DNA of 30,569 nucleotides, from assembly GCA_000493965.1 (NCBI GenBank), contig AWNV01000039.1, positions 1 through 30,569 on the forward strand, given 5' to 3'. The translations under genes and the position numbers were made by a program. The notes below the pieces were generated by a model. It was not told the DNA's origin, ran no database searches, and worked only from the letters and a program-made list of their open reading frames with translations. Shown here piece by piece: positions 24,611 through 30,382 of the stretch. The stretch comes from Candidatus Aminicenans sakinawicola JGI OTU-1 (GTDB taxonomy: Bacteria > Acidobacteriota > Aminicenantia > Aminicenantales > Aminicenantaceae). Position 1 is the first letter of the stretch, and each line of letters begins with the position of its first letter.

Positions 24611-26017
24611 ATGTCGCTTGTTACTGAAGGTGGAGAAAATAATTTTTCATTTTTGTATAACCCGGTCCTGTATAAGAAAGAAAAAAGCCTTCGTAATGTT
24701 ATCCTAATTTCTATTGATACTCTCAGGGCTGATCACTTGGGTTGTTATGGATATGATAGGAACACTAGCCCTAACATTGATTCCCTAGCTTCAGACAGCA
24801 CCATGTTCCTCAACACATATGCTTCTTCGCCATGGACTCTCCCTTCTCATGTATCAATCTTTACTTCGTTAAATGGAGTACATCACCAGGTTTATTATGA
24901 TGATGAAAAGATGAGCCCTTCTATCATTACACTTGCTGACATGATGAGGCAAAATAATTACATATGTTCTGCATTTACAGGAGGTGGCTTTGTAAATTCA
25001 GCATATGGTTTTTCTAAAGGATTTGATTCTTATTATGAGAGAGAAGGCGAGGTTTTTCTTAATAAAGCGGCTGAGCTCACTTATCGTGATGTTGCAAGAT
25101 GGCTTAATCATAATAAAGATAAGGATTTTTTTCTCTTCATTCATACTTATCAGACTCATAATCCTTATGCTTGTCCCTACCCCTATAAAACGATGTTTCT
25201 TAAGGAAGGAGCTAAATGGAGACACATAGATTTAGTCAGTTATCTTGGTGGGAAGCCTGGCGTTTTTAAGAAAGTTACTGAGCGAGAACGCCAGAATATT
25301 ATCGACCTATATGATGGAGAAATCCGCTATACGGATGAAAAACTTATAGGGCCTCTTATAGGGAAGCTTAAAGAGATGGAGCTTTTCGATCAGACGATGA
25401 TCATCTTCACTAGTGACCACGGCGAGGAGTTTTATGATCATATGGGATGGGGACATGGGCATAGTCTTTATGATGAATCTCTGAAAGTTCCACTTGTCAT
25501 TAAATTCCCAGGATCGAAATTTAAAGGAAAAGAGATCGGAGACATTGTCTCTCTTGTAGATGTCATGCCGACCATCTTGGAAGAGATGGGGATAGATTTT
25601 TCTGATTTAAGCATCGACGGCAGAAGCTTATCTCCTCTAATAAAAGGAAAAGAAAGAGGAGATAGAACATTTTTAGCAGACATAGGAAGTGATGTTTTGA
25701 ATTCCCGTATTCCACAGAAAATCTCCATGAATATTGGAAAAAATAAACTCATTCTTAATAAAAGATTCAGCTCGAAAGATCTGGATTTTTTTCTCTATCC
25801 TCCTCCTGCTTTAATACCTGTTGAACTTTATGATTTAAAACAAGATTCGCTTGAAATTAAGAACACAGCTGATGAAAAAGCCATGCTTGTTAACCAGATA
25901 ATCCGGCAAATTAATGAAATCTACAGCAAGGCAAAGAAGAGAAAAACATCCAGGCCGGAACCGGAAATAGATGAAAAATTGAAAGATCAGTTGAAAGCCT
26001 TAGGCTATATTCATTAA
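24611..26017 (+). CDS. Sulfatase/alkaline-phosphatase-superfamily hydrolase (C-terminal part of split gene)
   Basis: A 468-residue frame with the superfamily fold: ILISIDTLRADHLGCYGY (first metal Asp), SSPWTLPSHVSIFT at the nucleophile, FLFIHTYQTHNPY, YDGEIRYTDE, FTSDHGEEFYDH and HGHSLYDESLKVPLVI. The nucleophile region reads TLPSH where formylglycine sulfatases have CxPxR or SxPxR, so Thr76 (Thr262 if counted from 24053) stands at the catalytic place, as in phosphotransferase-type relatives. Hence the substrate may be a phospho- rather than a sulfo-ester. Taken alone it lacks a signal peptide and would be stranded in the cytoplasm; the upstream same-frame lipoprotein piece supplies one. Only a weak AGGA precedes this ATG. 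AT-rich compared with both flanks. Confidence 0.78.
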   Translation: MSLVTEGGENNFSFLYNPVLYKKEKSLRNVILISIDTLRADHLGCYGYDRNTSPNIDSLASDSTMFLNTYASSPWTLPSHVSIFTSLNGVHHQVYYDDEKMSPSIITLADMMRQNNYICSAFTGGGFVNSAYGFSKGFDSYYEREGEVFLNKAAELTYRDVARWLNHNKDKDFFLFIHTYQTHNPYACPYPYKTMFLKEGAKWRHIDLVSYLGGKPGVFKKVTERERQNIIDLYDGEIRYTDEKLIGPLIGKLKEMELFDQTMIIFTSDHGEEFYDHMGWGHGHSLYDESLKVPLVIKFPGSKFKGKEIGDIVSLVDVMPTILEEMGIDFSDLSIDGRSLSPLIKGKERGDRTFLADIGSDVLNSRIPQKISMNIGKNKLILNKRFSSKDLDFFLYPPPALIPVELYDLKQDSLEIKNTADEKAMLVNQIIRQINEIYSKAKKRKTSRPEPEIDEKLKDQLKALGYIH

Positions 26018-26018
26018 A

Positions 26019-26213
26019 AAAAATCCGCTCGGTATACCGCTGGAAGAAGGCATGGTCTTTGCAATCGAGCCTGGACTTTATTATCCGGAAAAAGAACTCG
26101 ACATCCGCATTGAAGATACAGTCCTCATCACAAAAGACGGATGTGAGGTCTTAAGTAAAGATGTTCCCAAGGAGATAGATGAGATAGAAAAACTAATGGC
26201 AGGAAGAAAATAA
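26019..26213 (+). pseudogene. C-terminal fragment of an M24 (Xaa-Pro) peptidase
   Basis: Begins right after the sulfatase stop, in a different frame: NPLGIPLEEGMVFAIEPGLY, then DIRIEDTVLITKDGCEVLSK before TAA. EEGMVFAIEPGLY carries a metal-ligand Glu and RIEDTVLIT the last metal-ligand Glu of M24 peptidases, so this is the last fifth of such a gene. It has no start or ribosome binding site. The rest of the gene is absent from the window, so it was removed when the AT-rich sulfatase segment arrived or by a later deletion. Confidence 0.85.
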
Positions 26214-26214
26214 G

Positions 26215-26607
26215 CTATTTTGTTTTTTGGATTTTTTGCATAAATTTTTCCAGGTCAATAATAAACCTTTTGTGAGAACCCTGACCGATTATTCCCTGGT
26301 TGTCCCGGGCTGCAACTGAAAATTCAAGAGCTCGTCCTTCCTGTTTGATGAGTGTGGCTTCAGCTGTGACCTTTTCTCCCACAGGTGTAGCACGCAGGTG
26401 TTCTATATCGACCTTTGTCCCTACGGTAGTCCATCCTTCCGCTAAATGGGTTTGAACTGCATCAAGAGCGGCGTTTTCCATTAATGCGATCATCATCGGA
26501 GTTGACAGGACATCGACTACGCCGGAACCGATAAATTTGGCAGTATAGGCTTCTTCGACAATAATAGACCTTGTAGCAGAAGTGTTCAAAAGTATTTTAA
26601 ATTTCAT
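26215..26607 (-). CDS. FlK-like hot-dog thioesterase
   Basis: A 130-residue single-domain hot-dog protein. VGTKVDIEHLRATPVGEKVTAEATL and GRALEFSVAARDNQGIIGQG then HKRFII match the thioesterase group that includes fluoroacetyl-CoA thioesterase FlK; the early TAKFIGSGVVDVLSTPMMIALME helix holds the active-site Thr/Glu region. It should hydrolyse small acyl-CoA esters in the cytoplasm. The ATG at 26607 is fixed by AAGGAG eight bases upstream; a further upstream in-frame ATG would lie on that site. It converges on the M24 scrap with one base between stops. Promoter at 26645-26673. Confidence 0.85.
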   Translation of the reverse strand: MKFKILLNTSATRSIIVEEAYTAKFIGSGVVDVLSTPMMIALMENAALDAVQTHLAEGWTTVGTKVDIEHLRATPVGEKVTAEATLIKQEGRALEFSVAARDNQGIIGQGSHKRFIIDLEKFMQKIQKTK

Positions 26608-26644
26608 ATTCTTGTCTCCTTCCATTATGAATAATCCAAGTTAA

Positions 26645-26673
26645 TTAATATCAAATAGTAAAATCGATGTCGA
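26645..26673 (-). promoter_or_regulatory. Promoter of the FlK-like thioesterase gene
   Basis: Minus strand TCGACA (26668-26673), 17 bases, TATTAA (26645-26650) preceded by TTTGA, close to the TGTGATATA pattern of other promoters here. It lies just beyond the remaining 3' part of the ISL3 remnant. Confidence 0.5.
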
Positions 26674-26699
26674 ATGATACTTATCTTTCCCTCACGAAT

Positions 26700-27168
26700 T
26701 AGGGGAAAAGGAATATTTTCAAGCATAAAGTAATCCAGGTCACGGTATCCATAGGCCCTGCATTTGAAAACCTTGATGTGGTTATTAATTCCCTCGACCT
26801 TGGCAGTGGAGACCCGTATACTGGGATACATCCCGGACAGTCATTACAGAGCAAAGATCCATCACATAATTTTCCATAGAGTGAGTATAATGTTTTTTCC
26901 TCTCTGCAATCATCAGGTTCTCAAATCGTGTCTGCCGGCAGTTACGGCAGTAAAATCTCCTCATCTTGATAACAGCATATACCGGCTTGCGGCCGATGGG
27001 TAAAGTCCGCAGCCTCCTCCAGCAATAACCTCTTTGGATTACCTTATAGGATTTACAATAAAAACAGCGCTTCTTGGCCCGAACCATATACAGGTATATG
27101 GCTCCTCCTTTAATTCGCATCCGTAAATGATGATAGCCATAAAGGCCTAAGGCATGATAAAATAATAA
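26700..27168 (-). mobile_element. Internally deleted ISL3-family transposase remnant
   Basis: The 27168-26810 part encodes an ISL3 N terminus: HALGLYGYHHLRMRIKGG, a zinc ribbon (CFYC ... CRNC) around RRLRTLPIGRKPVYAV and a helix-turn-helix ending VRDVSQYTGLH. After that the sequence jumps, in another frame, to the conserved C-terminal block TAKVEGINNHIKVFKCRAYG YRDLDYF of the same family. All three catalytic acidic residues' regions between them are missing, so it is inactive. The joint lies near 26805-26815. No terminal inverted repeats were recognised. Confidence 0.8.
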
Positions 27169-27274
27169 TTAGGATATCGGTTTTTCCTCCTTTTTTTAAA
27201 TAAAATCTTATTGAGGAATTTAAGCGATGTCCCCTCTCTCGTCAACCTAAAGTACGGATTACCGTGATGAACCT

Positions 27275-27382
27275 AATTAGACGTTTTGGCAGCCCAAAAT
27301 TTTCAATTAAGACCATATTTTCGGGAAAATAAGAAGTGATCTCATTTGTTTAGAGTCAGTTGCACAGGTCTGACCCTATTTA
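27275..27382 (+). repeat. REP-type repeat, long copy 1
   Basis: About 108 bases matching 28994-29100 with few differences. It opens AATTAGACGTTTTGG and ends with the core AGTCAGTTGCACAGGTCTGA followed by CCCTATTTA, in which GTCAG and CTGAC form a small hairpin. The segment 27169-27274 before it holds nothing recognised. Confidence 0.8.
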
Positions 27383-27479
27383 AAATGTCAGCATTCAGCA
27401 TATTTTATTCTGTGAGAAAGAGGGTATTTCTGTTGTGTTTGGTTCTGAGAAAAAAGTATCTGTAAGCGAATTTTGTTTA

Positions 27480-27893
27480 TTAATAGATAGTAACTGAAAT
27501 AAATCCTCTGTATAAGAGTTCTGATAAATAACCAAATATTAACCAAAATGGTATATAAGTCAATTTTACAAGTCCCATTATTGTCCATTTTGTCTTGTAT
27601 TCCCAGGGACATTTCTTGATAGTAAGCTTCAGTATATATCCATATATAAATTCTCCTGCAATAATGACAAAAAGATAAATAAAGCCTCTAAATATAAAAG
27701 GAATGAATTTAATAGAATTATATAATGGTTCGATTATTAAGCCCAAACCTCCATAAAGTGGAAACATCCATAGGTAAGACCTGCCACGAAAAGAGATGTC
27801 TTTATATCTGATATAATCATGTATAGAAGTAAAAAATACTTCAATGCCAACCCCAAAAAAGCTGTATATGAAAAATAAAATTAGATATTTCAT
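27480..27893 (-). CDS. Integral membrane protein, possibly CmpB/type IV ABC-permease-like family
   Basis: A 137-residue protein with about four membrane segments. The pattern RGRSYLWMFPLYGGLGLIIE, AGEFIYGYILK, then CPWEY and a closing IPFWLIFGYLSELLY recalls the 'putative ABC-transporter type IV' (CmpB-like) membrane family, in which GP-x-Y-G, E-Y and P-W-x-Y are conserved. Function of that family is poorly defined. The ATG at 27893 is preferred to a TTG two codons upstream; no ribosome binding site is obvious. It stands alone between two REP copies. Confidence 0.6.
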   Translation of the reverse strand: MKYLILFFIYSFFGVGIEVFFTSIHDYIRYKDISFRGRSYLWMFPLYGGLGLIIEPLYNSIKFIPFIFRGFIYLFVIIAGEFIYGYILKLTIKKCPWEYKTKWTIMGLVKLTYIPFWLIFGYLSELLYRGFISVTIY

Positions 27894-27919
27894 AACCAAA
27901 TTAATAGTACTTTATAATT

Positions 27920-27948
27920 ATTTTAGTATATTACAGGTATATGCTCAA
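27920..27948 (-). promoter_or_regulatory. Candidate promoter of the membrane protein gene
   Basis: Minus strand TTGAGC (27943-27948), 17 bases, TAAAAT (27920-27925). Leader about 20-25 bases to the ATG at 27893. Confidence 0.4.
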
Positions 27949-27994
27949 TACAGATTTTAAAGAGATTTTTAATCTGGGACGGTTCTATTTTGGG

Positions 27995-28023
27995 AATAGG
28001 GTCAGTTGCACAGGTCTAACCTA
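27995..28023 (+). repeat. REP core copy
   Basis: AATAGGGTCAGTTGCACAGG then TCTAACCT: the 26-base core of the long repeats without their left part, followed by AGGGACGGGG. GGGTCAG and CTAACC are near-inverted arms. Confidence 0.65.
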
Positions 28024-28072
28024 GGGACGGGGAGAGTTACGCAGAAGCTGAAAAAAGCAGACGAAGAATGGA

Positions 28073-28118
28073 GTTAAAAATCTGAAGGGAGCGCAGCCAT
28101 ACTCTCAGATTCATTCTG
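28073..28118. repeat. Diverged copy of the dispersed repeat seen at 1-46
   Basis: Ungapped match of about three quarters of positions to 1-46. The bases before it (28027-28078) read VTQKLKKADEEWS-stop in one frame, possibly a small coding remnant. Confidence 0.4.
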
Positions 28119-28159
28119 TTCCGATCTGCTTATTTTCTACTAAGTATTGGTTCTAGGGT

Positions 28160-28188
28160 TTGATGACAAGCGGTTATGTGGTTATAAT
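28160..28188 (+). promoter_or_regulatory. Promoter of the 4HBT thioesterase gene
   Basis: TTGATG (28160-28165), 17 bases, TATAAT (28183-28188). Leader about 38 bases, ending in the GAGAGGAG ribosome binding site. Confidence 0.6.
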
Positions 28189-28232
28189 CATCTTGGTTAA
28201 TAAATATGAAAACAAAAGAGAGGAGATAGACT

Positions 28233-28652
28233 ATGCCCCGTATAAAACTTAAACCTTTAGATTCATATCCATTCAGCACCGAGATCGTCGTCCGAATCAC
28301 TGACTTAAACTACGGAGGCCACCTGGGAAATGACAAGCTCTTAGCTCTTGTTCATGAGGCCCGCGCAGCTTTTCTGGAAGATTTTGATTTTACTGAGATA
28401 GACTGTGGTGGTGTCTCTCTTATCATGGCTGACGCAGCCCTTATGTTTCAAGGCGAGGCATATGCAGGGGATACTTTAAAGATCGAGGTAGCAGCTGGAG
28501 AACCGACTCGCAGCGGATTCCGCCTGTTTTACCGGATAAACCGCCCTGCCGACAGCCAGAATATCGCTCTATCTGAGACCGGCATGGTCTGTTATGATTA
28601 TAAGGCCGGAAAGATCAAGCCTCTGCCAGAGGCGATAAAAACAATCTTTTAA
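28233..28652 (+). CDS. 4HBT-family acyl-CoA thioesterase
   Basis: A 139-residue hot-dog protein. VRITDLNYGGHLGNDKLLAL followed by VHEAR is the 4HBT motif, with the catalytic-site Asp in TDLNYGGHLGN and the Glu in HEAR. LMFQGEAYAGDTLKIEV and the strands after it complete the fold. It hydrolyses an acyl-CoA thioester in the cytoplasm, probably as a tetramer like its relatives. GAGAGGAG precedes the ATG at good spacing and a promoter lies at 28160. It is a single gene flanked by repeat-rich DNA. Substrate not predictable; it is unrelated in detail to the FlK-like gene at 26215. Confidence 0.85.
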   Translation: MPRIKLKPLDSYPFSTEIVVRITDLNYGGHLGNDKLLALVHEARAAFLEDFDFTEIDCGGVSLIMADAALMFQGEAYAGDTLKIEVAAGEPTRSGFRLFYRINRPADSQNIALSETGMVCYDYKAGKIKPLPEAIKTIF

Positions 28653-28741
28653 TGGCGTATGGCCACTCAAAAATCCATGTGATCATCACTTTTGTTCTGT
28701 TCGTCAACGGTGCAGGCTGCTGAACGCAGGTTATAGTGAAT

Positions 28742-28776
28742 ATGAATAGTATGAATAGTATGAATAGTATGAATAG
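28742..28776 (+). repeat. 9-bp tandem repeat, almost four units
   Basis: Three exact copies of ATGAATAGT and a fourth partial one running into the REP core at 28773. An expandable microsatellite that joins a REP element. Confidence 0.85.
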
Positions 28777-28796
28777 GGTCAGACCTATGCAACTCA
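28773..28796 (-). repeat. REP core copy, inverted
   Basis: ATAGGGTCAGACCTATGCAA then CTCA is the reverse complement of the core found at 27995 and 29075, with one change. It faces the copies at 28994-29153 across the RAYT remnant. Confidence 0.7.
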
Positions 28797-28841
28797 TTGA
28801 TATATTTTAAATTAATTCTTATTTCCCTCCTTTCTTATGCC

Positions 28842-28979
28842 TTAATTGGCTAATTTTAGGGTCGAAATCGTCTCGGTTAGCATATGTTTCTTCCTTTTTC
28901 TTTCCGAAATATTCTGGAGTTCATGGTAACCACTGCATTCCCATTTTGATGGATGCTTGACAATCCCTGCCTAGACCAT
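28842..28979 (-). pseudogene. C-terminal remnant of a REP-associated tyrosine transposase (RAYT)
   Basis: The minus-strand frame reads MV-stop-AGIVKHPSKWECSGYHELQ and ends LTETISTLKLAN. Y1-type REP-associated transposases have N-x-V-R-A-G-x-V followed by P-x-x-W-x-W/x-S-G-Y-x-E near their C terminus, which this matches with a nonsense codon (28971-28973) in place of the Arg. The HUH catalytic part is missing. Its place between oppositely oriented REP copies is what is expected for a REP/RAYT unit. Confidence 0.65.
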
Positions 28980-28993
28980 TTTCCTTCTCTCTT

Positions 28994-29100
28994 AATTAGA
29001 CGTTTTGGGGGCCAAAATTCTCAATTAAGGCCATATTTCCGGGAAAATAAGGAGTGATCTCATTTGTTTAGAGTCAGTTGCACAGGTCTGACCCTATTTA
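28994..29100 (+). repeat. REP-type repeat, long copy 2
   Basis: Matches 27275-27382 nearly throughout. Its last 53 bases (29048-29100) are repeated again directly after it. Confidence 0.8.
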
Positions 29101-29153
29101 TAAGGAGTGATCTCATTTGTTTAGAGTCAGTTGCAAAGGTCTGACCCTATTTA
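29101..29153 (+). repeat. 53-bp tandem duplication of the repeat's right part
   Basis: Same as 29048-29100 except one base (GCACAGG becomes GCAAAGG). The last bases (TTA) form the stop codon of the minus-strand lipoprotein gene. Confidence 0.85.
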
Positions 29154-29570
29154 TATGCTTTCAAGTGTAGACCTGATTGATTCTTTGAATATTTTCCCAG
29201 GAAGTGATATTGGAAGAACCATTGACCTTCCGTTTGGTGAAATCAGAACAGCGGCAGGGAATGATTCTATCTCCCACAAATGTAAATACTCCAGTGCAGG
29301 ATGGTCTGTGTTCCTGTCTGTATTGATTATTTCAACTTTTACGTTACAATCCATAAAAGTCGCGTAAGATATCTGCCCGAAATCTGAAGCAAATTCTGCA
29401 GGAGTATCATCCTGGATAAAGCAGTATAACCTGTATGGAATTGGAATAAGATTAACAAAACCTACATCACGTACATTGTATATGCAACCGAATAATTCAA
29501 ACGTTCCGAGACAACACAGCAGGACAATCCCTAAGACTAGTTTGATTCTCGTTTTTCTCCTCACTCCCAT
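29151..29570 (-). CDS. Probable lipoprotein, 3' end replaced by repeat DNA
   Basis: A 139-residue frame from the ATG at 29570. The start MGVRRKTRIKLVLGIVLLCC leads to a lipobox LFGC with Cys29, so it is probably lipid-anchored. The remainder (LIPIPYRLYCFIQDDTPAEF, IEIINTD-like, FPAAVLISPNGRSMVLPI) has a thioredoxin-like feel: FPAAVLxSPxGR resembles the cis-Pro and following strand of that fold, but no CxxC is present. Its stop codon lies in the last three bases of the 53-bp repeat, so the original C terminus was probably lost. A longer N-terminal reading runs through the palindrome at 29612 and is rejected. Family not known. Confidence 0.5.
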   Translation of the reverse strand: MGVRRKTRIKLVLGIVLLCCLGTFELFGCIYNVRDVGFVNLIPIPYRLYCFIQDDTPAEFASDFGQISYATFMDCNVKVEIINTDRNTDHPALEYLHLWEIESFPAAVLISPNGRSMVLPISLPGKIFKESIRSTLESI

Positions 29571-29611
29571 AGGCAGTACACAATAAATCACACGAAGAAA
29601 TCCGATTGAGG

Positions 29612-29648
29612 AAAGGTACCAGGTACCGTTTTGGTACCTGGTACCTTT
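29612..29648 (+). terminator. Perfect 16-bp GGTACC palindrome with T run
   Basis: AAAGGTACCAGGTACC pairs without mismatch with GGTACCTGGTACCTTT around the loop GTTTT; a T run follows on the plus strand. It is a REP-like element and would stop plus-strand transcription. On the minus strand no T run follows, so readthrough between the two flanking minus-strand genes is possible. The shorter relative at 5961 shares the GGTACCAGG core. Confidence 0.7.
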
Positions 29649-29649
29649 T

Positions 29650-29850
29650 TTATCTCCCGGGGCCCTTAAGTACTCGCGCAGGAAGAGTAATAATAGCTTT
29701 AAATAATCCGAAGACTGCATTCACTGTAATACCAAGAAGCCGGAAAGGGATTAAAAGGAGCCATACGATAGGATATAAAATCAGAGCCAGGAGAGCCAAA
29801 GGCCAGCAAAGCACTAATAGAATTAGCCACAATAAAAATTTTAACACCAT
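29650..29850 (-). CDS. Small conserved-looking membrane protein
   Basis: Sixty-six residues, nearly all hydrophobic up to about 55: LLWLILLVLCWPLALLALIL, then PIVWLLLIPFRLLGI and a short amphipathic tail ending PARVLKGPGR. Two or three membrane passes are likely. It looks like a widespread family of small membrane proteins of unknown function that I recall only by pattern. No ribosome binding site is evident before the ATG. It lies 50 bases after the DUF4870 gene on the same strand and is probably cotranscribed from the promoter at 30343. Confidence 0.6.
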   Translation of the reverse strand: MVLKFLLWLILLVLCWPLALLALILYPIVWLLLIPFRLLGITVNAVFGLFKAIITLPARVLKGPGR

Positions 29851-29900
29851 TTTAATTTAAAGTTTAACAGCTTGAAGTTTTTCCAGTACGAATCAAAAAA

Positions 29901-30251
29901 TTATTTTACGAGTCTTAAAGTCAACGGGTAACGGTACTTTTCGCCGCTGTTTGCTTTGATAGAAGCGATAATTACAAACACTACATCCAGTATTCCCAAT
30001 GCGATTAAAAGAAAAATTCCAACCACTATAAGAATGAGAATGGCAGAAACAAGACAGTAGATAGATATTGATATCTGGAAATTAAGGGATTCTTTTCCCT
30101 GATTATCAACAAATGGAGACTCATCTTTTTTAATCAACCATAAAATCAAAGGTCCGAGGATATTTCCGAAAGGAATTATTAATCCAGCCAGTGCTATTAA
30201 GTGAGCACCCATTCCCCATGATTTTTCCTGTGCCTCAGTCATTTTGGCCAT
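29901..30251 (-). CDS. DUF4870 (Tic20-like) membrane protein
   Basis: A 116-residue protein. MTEAQEKSWGMGAHLIALAG, IIPFGNILGPLILWLIKKDE and SPFVDNQGKESLNFQISI are the consecutive signature blocks of DUF4870, followed by two long membrane segments and a basic tail. Three to four passes in the inner membrane. Function unproven; the family is distantly like Tic20. GAGAGGTG lies five bases before the ATG and the promoter at 30343 gives a leader of about 85 bases. Confidence 0.85.
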   Translation of the reverse strand: MAKMTEAQEKSWGMGAHLIALAGLIIPFGNILGPLILWLIKKDESPFVDNQGKESLNFQISISIYCLVSAILILIVVGIFLLIALGILDVVFVIIASIKANSGEKYRYPLTLRLVK

Positions 30252-30342
30252 TTACACCTCTCTTTTTGGAATGCGGAAATGGGACTATCCTTTTCCATTA
30301 ATTTTACTCTCTTTCAATATAATCTCCCAATTCCTTTAAAAA

Positions 30343-30371
30343 TTTATATCACATGAGAAATTTGATGTCAA
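30343..30371 (-). promoter_or_regulatory. Sigma-70-type promoter of the DUF4870 unit
   Basis: Minus strand TTGACA (30366-30371), 17 bases, TATAAA (30343-30348) preceded by TGTGA. It begins 12 bases after the stop of the upstream gene and is nearly superimposable on the promoter at 109-137. Confidence 0.65.
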
Positions 30372-30382
30372 AACAAAAGGAC

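Noticed and set aside
28615..28797. 60-residue minus-strand frame with repeated Leu-Phe-Ile
   Set aside because: The repeat comes from the 9-bp microsatellite, and the frame overlaps the 4HBT gene end and a REP core.
29048..29153. Tandem 53-bp units as a possible CRISPR array
   Set aside because: The units abut directly with no spacers, there are only two, and no cas genes are near.
29571..29720. 50-residue N-terminal extension of the lipoprotein at 29151
   Set aside because: It reads through the perfect GGTACC palindrome and would place a lipobox in mid-protein.
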